NCBI GenBank assembly: GCA_002786025.1
Contig: NHNW01000074.1
Coordinates: 62,001 to 126,000, forward strand
Reading direction: 5' to 3'
DNA length: 64,000 nucleotides
Source of the DNA: Zasmidium citrigriseum
Lineage: Eukaryota > Ascomycota > Dothideomycetes > Mycosphaerellales > Mycosphaerellaceae
The number at the start of each line of letters is the position of its first letter. Within the stretch, counting starts at the first letter, position 1. Position numbers and translations under genes: made by a program. Under the pieces are notes generated by a model. That model did not search any database and was not told where the DNA came from. It saw only the letters and a list, made by a program, of their open reading frames with translations. Positions 53,805 to 64,000 of this stretch are shown one piece after another.

Positions 53805-56800
53805 TCACGATCTTCCTCTCGAGGGCATTCTCTCAAACCCAGCATCGTCGGGTATGTCCAGCTTTCCTTTCGTCTCTCTCCTTCTCGAGCCTCTCTCCCT
53901 CAAGTTCTGCTGCGGGTTCGCCTCGTGACTTCGCCGGTACGCGATCATGACTCTTTCGACAGCTTCGTCTAATGCTTTGCCTTCGAGTTGATGCTTGTCT
54001 CTCAGATGATCTATGAACTCTTCAGAATCGCTCCAGCAAGGGTCGCTCATTTGATTCTGATGCCGCAAAGCGCAGCGGAACTCCGTCCCAGTGGCAAATC
54101 TTGCCCATCGAGAGCGATTGTGGACTCTGAGACGGCGGCGGCCGACTAGTGATTGAGCGCACTCGGTAAAGTAATTTTGGACATCCGGATTCTCAAGCCA
54201 GCGATTGAAGACAGTCTCGATCTGGGCGCGTGTCTTCCAGCCGGATTTCGTATTCGATTGCGACATAGCCGGCTCCCATTCGTCCGGAGCCATGTTCGAG
54301 ACATGGTAGGCGGTCTCTTCTGCGTCGGGGTCGATGCGGTAGTATTCAAAGCCATCCTGCTTTGCTGCGCCGTCGACGGCGATGTGAACTCGTTCGGGTT
54401 CGAAAGATCTGGCGAGGATGTTCCTGCTTTCTGCGCCTTTGACTGTCGTTCCAACACTGACGATTGTGCCTGCAGAGGCTACTCCAGCTGCTGTGTCAAT
54501 CTCACGCATTCCGAACAATGTCGGATTGAAGTGAAAGCCAAAACCGCCATGCTCAAACATCACACGGTAATTCGTACCCTTCAAAGTCAGAGGCTCAAAG
54601 TAGCCAGGTGAGACTGTTGTCGCACGAGCGACCAGGCCAATGTCAAGTCTTGCAGCATTCATAGCAGTGCCAACCAGCGGACTGGAATGGCTGCTCTCGA
54701 GCAAAGCCAGGGGCTTGTCGAACACCAGCATCTGTGATGTTTGGGAGCCTTGCGCTGCCGGGCTAGGAGATCTGTCGGCAAGGCTGTCTCTGTAAGATCG
54801 TAATACGCGGACCTTGCGAAAGCTGCGGTCGTGTTCGGCGCTCTCGATGGCGGTCACGAAGCTGTGAACTATCAGCATAGACCGAGCAGGCGTTCTCAAA
54901 TAGATTAGTGGCATACGTCCGGCAGGTACGAGACTTGGAACTGAATTTGAGCGTCCCATTCCTATACCAGTTCCACGACGACTTCTCCGCCATGTTCTCC
55001 ATGAAGTCCTCGAGTTTCGATGCATCGTACTTGGGCTTGTTTCGAAAGTATGTCGTGATTGACCCGGCTTCTTGGAAGACTTCTTCTCCCAGTCTTTCGA
55101 ACTCGGTGATGCAGTCGCAGATGGCCATGTGCAGCCTGCCGAGCATGATGGCGACGAGACTGAACGAGATCAGCTCATGTTACGATTTCAGAGTGTATGT
55201 GAACGACTTGCCCTCCGAAACTTGCACCTCCGATGTAGTCGAAGTAGTGGCAGAGAAGAAATCTCTTGCTGGGAGTCAGCGCCTTGAAGGTCTCGTCATC
55301 TTGTCCAGTGTAGTGTGTTTGGAGTGCTAGTTCAGTCGGGCTCGGGGGCCGTGCCACATCATTGGGGTATGGCTCAGGCTGGAAGCTGTGATAGTGAGGC
55401 TCATTGTGATTCTCTTCTTCTTCCGCAATGCATTCGACCAGCTTGTTGAGTGCTAGCAAAGTCCAGTACGAGCGAAGATCGCTGCCATCTGCCGTCCGTT
55501 AGTGGCCACCCGTTACATGAGTCTTTGTACTTGCCTAGTGTAAGTAAGTTGCATTTCTCCCAAGCTTCTTCAATCGATGCTTGAAAGTCAGCGTCTTGCC
55601 CATGTGAAGTTCCTGCTAGTCGTAGTTTGCTCGAGTAAGGCTCCCATGCGTCTGCCAGAACATACACAAGTCGATAGGATACTGGCTGTGCAGGCTTTGT
55701 CACTGTCTGTCGTAAATCTGTCGTGCTCGACTCCGTGGCATTGTCCTTGCCCACGCCTAGAAGGAACTCGTCACAATTCACTCGTCGCCAGGAAGCACCG
55801 TGCCGTTTGAGCAAAATTCGAATAACCCGATCCCTCCAACGCCAACCCTTATGCTCGGCATCTTCGCCGGGCTTTTTGCTCTTCCAGCAACTGAGTGTAA
55901 ACGTCTCCACGTCTCGTCCGAACAGAGTATCGTGAGCAGAATCTGTTCGATGACCATGGGAAGGTCGTCGCGTACCAGGCTTGGTCGTCGGCTTCGTTTC
56001 AAAGTCTGGAATCCAAAGCTCTAAACCCAGGTTCGTCCAAGTCCAAGGCCGTTGGTGTCGTTGCTGAGGTCGTGCAAACGTCCTAATGTCTCCTGAGCTT
56101 GCAAATGCGTTGGGTCCTGTTGCGAGCATACCAGAGATAGGGAGGTCCGGGTCAGTCCAGGCAAATATTGAGTCGTCATTGGAACTTTTGATGATCTCCA
56201 GTTGTAATCGAAAGAAAGCCTTCTTGCCACCCTCGCCATAGAGTAATGCCATATTCACATCGAAAATACCAAGTAAGCAATATGCGATATCCTCACTGCG
56301 GGTTGTCTGTCGTTGAGATGCCCAGCTCATTCTTTGGGCCACGTTGACCTGTACGAAGAATCAGCATGATGAATGCTTTATCTCAAAGGCTGCATACTCG
56401 AAAAATACGTTCTGGGTGCCGTAAGACTTCAATGTCAATACCTGTGATCTGAGAAAGCATCGGCGCCAGCCCAATCTTGGTGCCCATGAAATGCCATGAG
56501 GAGTCGTAAAACAAAACCTGCTTCGGTGCCAACAGCTCCTGCAGCGTCCATCCTCTCGTCCACCATTTTGACTTGCCCAAAAGATCGACTTCCGAGTTAC
56601 CAGAATGTCCAGACTGTCCAGAATCCCTGTTAGTCAGATTCGAGTTGGTCCAGTTCACATCTGACAAGAAAGCATAACATTCGACAGCAGCCTTATACCA
56701 GCCAAACATGGCATTGATAGCTTCGCTTAGCTCGGCACTGCTTTTCTTGTCAATGCATATGGAGTCGATCCAGATGTAATCGCGTGAGCGGGACTTGGCA

Positions 56801-56976
56801 AGACGGCAAGCTTCGACGACTTTGTGGTGGCCTTGGCTGTCCTTGCGGCGGCCGTGCAGGAAGTCATCGTGGGATAGCTCGCCATCCTTCCAGCGGTGAG
56901 AGAGCACGGCGTATGGGGGAGTATCGCCGTCATTGAAGTCGGCGAAGCGCAGGGCGGTGGTGTGTAGTAGGCGCAT
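53805..56976 (-). CDS. HET domain - patatin-like fusion protein with two GC-AG introns
   Basis: Five exons, 56976-56398, 56348-55535, 55488-55212, 55159-54917 and 54861-53805, give 989 residues. Introns 1 (49 nt) and 4 (55 nt) are GT-AG; introns 2 (55489-55534) and 3 (55160-55211) start GCAAGT and are GC-AG. The HET domain opens the protein (YAVLSHRWKDGELSHDDF; YIWIDSICIDKKSS; WWTRGWTLQELLAP), followed by the usual post-HET block (SEDIAYCLLGIFDVNMALLY). From about residue 461 a patatin-like domain begins: CNLLTLDGSDLRSYWTLLAL, then YFDYIGGASFGG with Ser554, LVAIMLGRLHM, and ARATTVSPGYFEPL. The oxyanion-hole DGGGxRG reads DGSDLRS, and the catalytic DG[GA] reads EHGG (His about 742), so lipase activity is doubtful. 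HET proteins act in self/non-self cell death. Confidence 0.83.
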
Positions 56977-57493
56977 TTTGGCAACACCATTCGGGCGGGG
57001 TAGCTGGAGTGTGGTCCACAGTCTTTCTTCGTGTTATTGGCATAGTGTATTGCTGAGTGCGATAAAGGAATTGACGGAAGGATGCAATAGAAATGATGAG
57101 GCTGAGGTAATGTTTGGACTACTGCATCTCGTCCGTCGAGACTCGGCTTTGGCGTGCAGCTGGGCTGAAAGCGAGAAAAGTTGACTCTACCTCCATTTTC
57201 TCATCCTTTCTTCGTAGGATCTCCCCTGTCGATGTGGTCCAAAGGAGGCAGCGCAATCACCAGATTGGATGTAGGCCAATGAGTCGAGATAGGAGGTGAA
57301 GTGAACAGTCCCTTCGCCTTGACCGTTGCACTGGGAGAGCCACCGACGTCAGGCGCAGCCACAGGGCAGTGGAAGCTTCCTGGAAGGCGATGAGGCTCTT
57401 GCCGGCTTGATGCTCCTCCTCGACCATGCTGCGACATGAACATGCGGGGATCTGCTCCAGGATCGGTGGCGTAACGACGATACTGAAGATGCG
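56977..57493. promoter_or_regulatory. Divergent promoter region, HET-patatin / Spo71-like
   Basis: About 520 bases between divergent starts. No clear TATA box or repeat seen. Confidence 0.4.
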
Positions 57494-60367
57494 ATGAGTC
57501 GAAACGCTCCCCTCCCACCGGAGTCGTATACCGCTCGCCGGCTCGAGCACGCCACGCCGCAACACCTCCACCAAACCACCCACCGAGTCTTCATCGGACC
57601 AATCCCCGAGGGCTGGCTCAAGAGCCACAGGAAGCAATGGTACAAGCAGTATGTCGGCGGTGGTAAGAGAGCTCCGACTTTCACTGCCGCCCACCCTATA
57701 GCGCGCCCCGATTCCCAGCACGCGGGCCAGGACGAGAGGAGCGACGAAGTTAGGACTTCGGCTACCTTATCTGCGGAGGGCTCTACGCTGCGGGAACCCG
57801 AGAATGCCACCAGTCAGACCAGTCTACTGCACAGCCAACGCGTGAGCTCCATCAGCGCCGTCAGTCGTCCAACCCAGGAGGAGACCCACGATGGAGCCCA
57901 AGACGAGGTCCAGCCAAGCACTGCGCCTGCCGTCCAACCAATCCTCCAGCAGCGCGGGAACACGTCTCGACTCGATCGAGCAGCCACCAAACTACCCAAA
58001 GTCCGATTCACCGAGGCCAGCAAGCTCCAACTGCGAGCAAGAGCACAGCGCCTTGCAGCCCGAGGCAACTTTCGAAGCTCTAAGGTGAAGGATGGAGAGA
58101 TGGTCAAGGTCGACAAGATGCTCATTCGCATCGATATCACTCAACAGTCTTTGAGAGAGGACTTCGACGAGAAGGTCAGCCAGGGCGTAGAGACCAAGAG
58201 CTTGGACAAGTGGCGGGAGTTCATGGTAGTGTGCCGAAAGCATACTGAAGAAGACGCGGAATATGTCCTGCAGTTCTACCAGACAAGAGTCATCGCTGTG
58301 TCGGAAGGGGAGAAGGTCAGAAAGAAGCCCAAAGTGCAGATACTCCTAAGCAACAGACGGGCCCGAGTCAACCTCTACTCGTCCTTGGATAAGACGCTGT
58401 GCGTCTGGACAACGAACAACTTGCGTACGACCATCTACTATCTGCGAGCTCAGTCTACCGCTGCGGCAGTCGAGTGGTATACCTTCCTGCGCGGACTGCT
58501 GGGACATAAGCGAGCCCAGGCCTTGCAGGTCAACATTCCCGACTTGAGCGTTAGTCTACGACTGGACGACCCCTTCAAAGCTCTCGAAACGTCGCAGACA
58601 CTTGCTGAGGCTGCAGAAGGTGATGAGGAAGCGTTGGCGAGGGCTGTGAACGAAGAGAAGGGCGCTGCTGGTGCCATTGTGGCGAGATGCATCGATATGC
58701 TCAAGCAAACGCCAGAGTGGGCAGACGTCCTGAAAGCGTGGGCTCAGTACGACCGAATTGGCCTGGCATGGAAACGCTACGATCGACTGGAGTGGATCTA
58801 CGGCGCCGTAGAGCAGAGAATGTACGGCACCATCGCCATGCAACGCACACATGATCTGGAGTTGCGGCCCAAAGACCACTACCCATTGACCACGAAGATC
58901 GCAAACGGACCTACTTTCGAAGAACCACCGCCAGTCGAAGGCTTCCTCATTCGCCTGACATCGCAAAAGGGAAAGGAGAGACGGTTGGGCAAGATGATGT
59001 TCAAGCGGCTATACTTCACCTCACACAACCAATTCCTTTTGTTTCTTCAACCAGCTAAAGCGACGCCGCCCCCACCGCCGAAGATGCCAACCCGCCAAAA
59101 CGAGACGAGCGTCCCATCTGCGAAAGAGATATCCGAACAGGTACCTTTAGCATACGACGTGGATCCGTATCCTCTTGAGGGCGGCCACATCACCTGGCTC
59201 GACACCGAAGGCGTTAAGTCTGCCAAAGAGCAAGAGCGTCGTGATAAAGAGGCATCAGCTGAAGCTGACCGTAATGTTGACATGGTGATGGCTTCTGATG
59301 GATTCATCAACCTTTGCAACATCAAGCGCGTTCGACAGTTCCAGAGGGGAGCTACTGCAGTAGACGCCAATCTTACGGATGGTGAAGATGTCGACTTTCA
59401 CGATCACGTTGACAATAACCGCCAGGACGATGGCGGTACCAGCGAAGTCGAGGAAGACCGTGTTCTGGAACTGGTCATGAAAAACGGGCTTATCATCCGC
59501 CTCCAAGCGTTTAACAAAGCTGCCAGGAATGAATGGATGAGACGCCTGCGTGACCTGGTCGAATATTGGACTCAACGCACTAGAGCAGACATGGACCTGT
59601 ACAAACTTACCCGAGAGCAAAACCTCAAACAGCTGGGCATCGACGAGCGTGCCGAAGCCTACGTCGGCCAATTCGCACAGAAGTGGGAAGTTGGCCAGTC
59701 TTACGCTTCTCCAAGTCTCTACAACATGTGCGGCATCGCTGAATGCCGTACCATCCATCTCTCTGGCACCCTTTTCCGCAAACCAAGAAAGCACACCACA
59801 TTCTCCCGCTGCCACGTCATTCTCTCCCACGGCCATCTTCTCGTCTTTCAGGATACCCTTCGGAAACGCACCGGCAAGAAGCTTGTGCATATCCACCACG
59901 AGCGCATCGCTTCCATCTCGCTCGAAGGATGCTATCTCTACTCGGGTCTTCTTACCGAGAATGATCTGCTCTACCAGAATCAGACTTTTGATTCCAACGC
60001 CCCTGGCCACCACGCACTTCCCCGCATCTATCTCGAAGACAACTGGACGAGCACGGACGAGGACGCCATGACGACCTTTGTCATCTGGCATTCTAAGAGT
60101 CGATCCTGGTTCAAGAGCTCGCAATTCGTCGACGACTTAAAGAACCAAGAGCGTAGTGAAGACACGGCTTCGAGACGAGCGAGAACCAAGACTAAGCTGA
60201 CCAGAGTGAGTCAACTGGGAGCCACGGGACGCAGTGTCGTCTTTAAAGCGAGGAGTCGTGCTGAGAGGGATCACTGGGTTCTGGCAATCCAAGTTGAGAT
60301 CGAGCGTCTTGCAGCGCAGAACGAAGAAGTGAGAATCGTTGACGAGAATGGGGATGCTAAGAAGTAA
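57494..60367 (+). CDS. Spo71-like PH-domain protein
   Basis: Single exon of 957 residues. After a disordered N-terminal third, regions similar to fungal Spo71 appear: SLDKWREFMVVCRKH with a following beta-rich segment; a PH domain near residues 490-700 opened by VEGFLIRLTSQKGKERRLGK and interrupted by a long acidic insert before FNKAARNEWMRRLRDLVEYW; and a second PH-like domain (IHLSGTLFRKPRKHTTFSRC ... RAERDHWVLAIQVEIERL). Spo71 in yeast helps shape the prospore membrane together with the Vps13 adaptor Spo73. In filamentous fungi the role is unproved but probably membrane or lipid-contact related, possibly in ascospore formation. No signal peptide or membrane helix. Confidence 0.8.
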   Translation: MSRNAPLPPESYTARRLEHATPQHLHQTTHRVFIGPIPEGWLKSHRKQWYKQYVGGGKRAPTFTAAHPIARPDSQHAGQDERSDEVRTSATLSAEGSTLREPENATSQTSLLHSQRVSSISAVSRPTQEETHDGAQDEVQPSTAPAVQPILQQRGNTSRLDRAATKLPKVRFTEASKLQLRARAQRLAARGNFRSSKVKDGEMVKVDKMLIRIDITQQSLREDFDEKVSQGVETKSLDKWREFMVVCRKHTEEDAEYVLQFYQTRVIAVSEGEKVRKKPKVQILLSNRRARVNLYSSLDKTLCVWTTNNLRTTIYYLRAQSTAAAVEWYTFLRGLLGHKRAQALQVNIPDLSVSLRLDDPFKALETSQTLAEAAEGDEEALARAVNEEKGAAGAIVARCIDMLKQTPEWADVLKAWAQYDRIGLAWKRYDRLEWIYGAVEQRMYGTIAMQRTHDLELRPKDHYPLTTKIANGPTFEEPPPVEGFLIRLTSQKGKERRLGKMMFKRLYFTSHNQFLLFLQPAKATPPPPPKMPTRQNETSVPSAKEISEQVPLAYDVDPYPLEGGHITWLDTEGVKSAKEQERRDKEASAEADRNVDMVMASDGFINLCNIKRVRQFQRGATAVDANLTDGEDVDFHDHVDNNRQDDGGTSEVEEDRVLELVMKNGLIIRLQAFNKAARNEWMRRLRDLVEYWTQRTRADMDLYKLTREQNLKQLGIDERAEAYVGQFAQKWEVGQSYASPSLYNMCGIAECRTIHLSGTLFRKPRKHTTFSRCHVILSHGHLLVFQDTLRKRTGKKLVHIHHERIASISLEGCYLYSGLLTENDLLYQNQTFDSNAPGHHALPRIYLEDNWTSTDEDAMTTFVIWHSKSRSWFKSSQFVDDLKNQERSEDTASRRARTKTKLTRVSQLGATGRSVVFKARSRAERDHWVLAIQVEIERLAAQNEEVRIVDENGDAKK

Positions 60368-60829
60368 TAATCATGATGCATTACGAAGGGGAAGATTGCA
60401 TTCAGCATTGGAATTGGAACATTGGACAATGAGCGTTGGCGTTTACGAAAGCAAACAGAATACCCCAGGAACGGAAGCATAGGAAGATATGTAATTGGGT
60501 TGGATTATCGTATTCATAGTGTGTAGTCACGTATCTATTATAAGCACTGAGGCTTGTATAAGAACAAGACTGGGGCGATCACATGCACATGTTTCCGAGC
60601 CGGCCGGATTTAGGCTAAATGCTGCTGCGAGAGCTCCACTACATGCGGACTGCATTGAAGCGATAGGCGAGTGTGTTATGCCGTGGGTGTAGCATACCAC
60701 TGCAGAGAAGCTGTGCTTTGAGAACTGATAAATAGTAGTCGGCTGCCCTTCCATCAAACCCAGACTAGTTGTCTATCTATTCCCCTGCCCCTCTCCCAAT
60801 CCTCACTCATCGCACAGTCTAATCCAACC
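60368..60829. promoter_or_regulatory. Intergenic, GH5 promoter
   Basis: About 460 bases. A CT-rich tract (CCCCTGCCCCTCTCCCAATCC, interrupted view: 60782-60802) lies just before the ATG region, a common fungal core-promoter feature. Nothing else seen. Confidence 0.35.
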
Positions 60830-62476
60830 ATGGCAACCGGCATCCTCAAAGTCCAAAATGACAAACTCGTCGACGGCAATGGCAACCCCGTTGTCTTGCG
60901 AGGAGCGGCTTTGGGCGGTTGGATGAACATGGAAAACGTACCCATCCCTCTCCCTCCCTTCTATCGTCTCACTCCCTGACTCTGCTGCCAGTTCATCACC
61001 GGCTACCCAGCCCAAGAACATCAACACCGCGCCTCCATGCTCAAAGTCCTCGGAACAGAGAAATATGACTTCTTCTTCGACAAATTCTTGGAATACTTCT
61101 TCACCGAAAAAGACGCGGAATTCTTCGCTTCGAAAGGACTGAATTGTTTGCGTCTCCCAATGAATTATCATCATTTTGAGGATGATATGAACCCGAAAGT
61201 CCTCAAGGCAGAAGGATTTAAGCATCTAGATCGAGTAGTCGATCTTTGTGCGAAGCATGGCATTTATACCATCTTAGATCTCCATGCAGTACCGGGAGGT
61301 CAAAACCCCGACTGGCACTCCGACAACCCCACGAACGTCGCCTCCTTCTGGACGCATAAAGATTTCCAGGATCGGGTCATTTGGCTCTGGAAGTGTATTG
61401 CCGAGAGGTATAGGGGCAATTCCTGGGTCGCGGGGTATAATTTGTTGAATGAGCCTTGTGATGCTGAGCATACGAGGTTGGTGGCGTTCTATGAGAGGGC
61501 GGAGAGGGAGGTTAGGGGTGTTGATCCTGAGCATTGTTTGTGGTTGGATGGGAATACTTTTGCCATGGTAAGAAGCGACGATCAGAGGAATTGTATTGTG
61601 TCCGGGACATTTGCTGATCGTCGCCCTTCTGTCTTGTAGGAATGGAAGGGGTTTGAGGGCGTGTTGCCAAACACAGTGTATGGACTGCACGACTACTCGG
61701 TGGGTCCGGTTTCGATTGCGATCGGAGTGTTGCTGATGAGGTCGTGATAGATGATGGGCTTCCCCAAAGGCGATCGATATGAAGGCACCGAGGAGCAGAA
61801 CTCGAAGTTGGAGAGCCAATTCCTTCGCAAAGCCGAATTCATGACCAAATACAACGCACCGATCTGGAACGGCGAGTTCGGACCCGTATACGCCAACCCA
61901 GCTCTCGACGAAGGCCACGAGGAAATCAACGCCGCGCGGATCAATCTCCTCGCCCAGCAACTCAAAATCTACGACAAGTACAAGATCCACTGGAGCATCT
62001 GGCTGTACAAAGACATCGGCCTGCAGGGCATGATCCACACGAACCCAGAGAGCAAATGGATGAAGACCATCGCGCCATTTCTGGAGAAGAAGAGGGCGTT
62101 GCAGCTGGATGCTTGGGGGAGGTATCCGAGTAAGGAGGTGGAGGATGTTATCAACCCGTTGGTGGAGTTTATTGATAAGCATATTCCGCAGTCCAAGGAG
62201 CAGTATCCTACGCCGTGGGCCACCGAGAGACAGATTGTGAGGATTGTGAATCAGTTGTATATGGCGGGTTGTTTGTCGGATGAGTTTGCGGAGTTGTTTA
62301 GGGGCATGACGTTCGAGGAGTTGGATGAGTGTGCGAGGAGTTTTCATTTCGATGAGTGTTTGCAGCGGGAGCAGTTGAATAAGGTGCTAGAAGCGCATGC
62401 TACCGTGGCGGAGGGAGATGCGGGCTGGTCCAGACCTGTGGCGGACACGAATGGTGTGAAGCTCGAACTTGATTGA
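60830..62476 (+). CDS. Glycoside hydrolase family 5, glucan 1,3-beta-glucosidase-like
   Basis: Four exons, 60830-60937, 60992-61567, 61640-61699 and 61751-62476, give 489 residues; introns are 54, 72 and 51 nt, all phase 0. The GH5 barrel is well marked: LRGAALGGWMN near the start, GLNCLRLPMNYHHFED, GIYTILDLHAVPGGQN, the acid/base Glu in GYNLLNEPCD, LHDYS, and the nucleophile Glu in APIWNGEFGPV. There is no signal peptide (the chain starts MATGILKVQND), so unlike secreted exo-glucanases it may act inside the cell, for example on storage or glycolipid substrates. The long C-terminal region after the barrel (ERQIVRIVNQLYMAGCLSDE) is unusual for secreted members and fits an intracellular subgroup. 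Confidence 0.88.
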
Positions 62477-62501
62477 GAGGCTGTATTAGAGCAGGTTTCA
62501 T

Positions 62502-64000
62502 TCATCCATAGTGTTCGTTCCAATTCAGTCTTGATAGAAGGATCTTGTTGACCTCAATTTCCTCGGCTTCTGAGGAATTCGTCGTCTTCAACGGCTTGTC
62601 GACGATGTCTTGTAATAGCTTGTGCACTTGCTTGGTTGAGGACTGCAGAGTCTTGAAGTTGTCTTCGAAGACAGGCCGGACGAGTGGATCCTTCCGCTGC
62701 AAGGCAAAGCTTCCTTTTAGGACTGAGTCGAGCGCCTCTTCGATAGCTTTACGCATCTTCTCTTGCCTTCTCTTCAGGAACAGCCTGCTTCGGATGTTCT
62801 CCAAGCACCGCTCATGAAGCTGCCGTAGTCCTTCAACGCCGAGATTCGACTTCGTGCCGATCTCGCCAGCTTGGTCTTCTTGTCTTAAGAGCTTGTCAAG
62901 GCCATCGACGGACTTGAGGAACAATCGCCATGGGTCGTTGATACCAAGCTCCATAGTGTGCGACATCAAGATGGACACAAAGTGATTGGCCTCCTGTGCG
63001 AATCGACAGGCTCGCACATCCGACTTTGAGTCCGCATCGAGTGAGAGCGTCTTGTTCAAGTTTGCAGTGACATGAACAAGCCTCAGAAGGCGCAAGAGGA
63101 AGCGGAACATGCCATCATACTTCTCAAGGGCGTCAGTCGTGATGATTGCATCCAATGGCGAGCCAGGGGTGTATTGCAAGCGGAGAAAGTCTAGTGCGTA
63201 GACTGAGTTGGGATCCAGGACTCGGTCGATCTCGGCCTCTGGGAGTTGTCGAATGGAAAAGCTCAAAGCACCAGGCAGAGCATTTCCTTGCGTGGACGAT
63301 GATTCCTTCTGGGTACGAAGCTTACCATACGTCTCGTTTAAGATGCCCATCAGCGTCAGCTGGAGCTCAGAGCTCGCCGGTGGCCAACGCTCCTCATGTG
63401 TAGTTCCCAGTCGTAGACCCATGACTTCTCCCGTGAGAGTTGCACCGCGCCGTCTCTCTGCCGACTGCGTTTCCTGGCTGAATAGCGCCGTGGAGAGGCG
63501 TAGTACAAAGTCGCCATTACCAAAAAGTTGGAATGATTTCTGAATGTCCAGATTCTGTTTGAGATTGTGCTCTCTGAAAAGGCGTCGGAGAAGAACGCCA
63601 TTGACCAAGCGTTGCTGGGCTTGGAGGAGTGGCCGTATTCTTTCAAGTGGTGTAGTGCTCAAGTCTGCTGCAAGATCCAGCAGTTCTGGGGTTACATCTT
63701 GCGATCGACAGAGCGATGAGACCTGTTCGTGCAGAAGGTCTGGCAAGTCGATCCCAATATTGGCGTGCTCTGACATCAAGGCGGCCGTCTGTTCCAGGAA
63801 AGCCTGCTGCGATGCTTCATTACTCCATATGTCGGCCTCTTGCGATGCATGCGCACGGGCAGTGGTGATGGTCGGAGCTCTTGCGCTGTCAGTCTTACGA
63901 AGACGAGCCACCATCCTCTGTTCGTAGCTTTTGCTGATGCCCGCGACTTCACCCCGATCCAAGACGGGGTTCGTCAGCGTTGTGAAGGCCTCGACATCGT
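62502..64000 (-). CDS. Gamma-tubulin complex component (GCP / Spc97-Spc98 family), 5' partial
   Basis: The frame is open from the right window edge to the stop at 62504-62502; about 498 C-terminal residues are visible and the start is off the window. The family's C-terminal helical domain is recognisable: FFLFGNGDF-type block as SFQLFGNGDFVLRLSTALF, then LDFLRLQYTPGSPLDAIIT, ALEKYDGMFRFLLRLLRLVH, and the EANHFVSILMSHTMELGI helix that contacts gamma-tubulin in this family. The divergent sequence and the poorly conserved N-terminal grip region seen suggest a GCP4/5/6-type subunit rather than Spc97 or Spc98, but this is uncertain. It should act at the spindle pole body. It converges on the GH5 gene with only 25 bases between stops. 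Confidence 0.78.
   Translation of the reverse strand, partial: DVEAFTTLTNPVLDRGEVAGISKSYEQRMVARLRKTDSARAPTITTARAHASQEADIWSNEASQQAFLEQTAALMSEHANIGIDLPDLLHEQVSSLCRSQDVTPELLDLAADLSTTPLERIRPLLQAQQRLVNGVLLRRLFREHNLKQNLDIQKSFQLFGNGDFVLRLSTALFSQETQSAERRRGATLTGEVMGLRLGTTHEERWPPASSELQLTLMGILNETYGKLRTQKESSSTQGNALPGALSFSIRQLPEAEIDRVLDPNSVYALDFLRLQYTPGSPLDAIITTDALEKYDGMFRFLLRLLRLVHVTANLNKTLSLDADSKSDVRACRFAQEANHFVSILMSHTMELGINDPWRLFLKSVDGLDKLLRQEDQAGEIGTKSNLGVEGLRQLHERCLENIRSRLFLKRRQEKMRKAIEEALDSVLKGSFALQRKDPLVRPVFEDNFKTLQSSTKQVHKLLQDIVDKPLKTTNSSEAEEIEVNKILLSRLNWNEHYG

Overview
This window is nuclear DNA of a filamentous ascomycete, most likely a dothideomycete. Genes carry 46-75-nt GT-AG introns with CTAAC/CTGAC-type branch points, sit close together on both strands, and encode typical fungal families: Zn2Cys6 and C2H2 regulators, HET, sedolisin, UstYa/DUF3328, GH88, GH5 and hydrophobic-surface-binding-like proteins. 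There are no operons, plasmids or phage. The only strongly atypical DNA is an AT-saturated island at about 41.93-46.2 kb that looks like repeats mutated by RIP (repeat-induced point mutation).

0-16 kb is largely secretory, metabolic and regulatory. It holds a 5'-truncated GH88 glucuronyl hydrolase, an alpha/beta hydrolase split into eight exons, a GST-like protein, a 2-oxoglutarate/Fe(II) dioxygenase, a secreted HsbA-like wall protein with an internal repeat, a Zn2Cys6 factor, an HMG-CoA lyase and a secreted sedolisin protease.

16-36 kb is mostly housekeeping. It has mitochondrial ribosomal protein uS4m divergent from a La-type RNA-binding protein, a small secreted cysteine-rich protein, a hypothetical protein, a large C2H2 protein with DSGYGTS repeats, the NuA4 subunit Eaf7 divergent from a Yvc1/TRP vacuolar channel, a lone UstYa-like protein, an uncertain hypothetical gene with an in-frame TAG, and a dynamin-family GTPase.

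36-52 kb is the accessory part. It has a one-pass cysteine-rich membrane protein, a secreted protein with an aerolysin-like serine/threonine-rich segment, and a cellulose-synthase-like GT2 gene broken by one TGA. The AT island follows, ending in a 378-bp tandem duplication that records C-to-T/G-to-A decay. Beyond it lie a sulfotransferase-like gene, an eroded second copy of the secreted-protein/GT2 block, an MFS transporter and three degenerate tRNA-like repeats.

52-64 kb returns to intact genes: a peroxisomal FAD amine oxidase (C-terminal SRL), a HET-patatin fusion with two GC-AG introns and a degraded patatin active site, a Spo71-like PH protein, a GH5 beta-glucanase and the C-terminal part of a gamma-tubulin-complex protein. 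Exon models were built by hand from splice motifs and frame continuity. All assembled coding lengths divide by three, but no transcript evidence was available.
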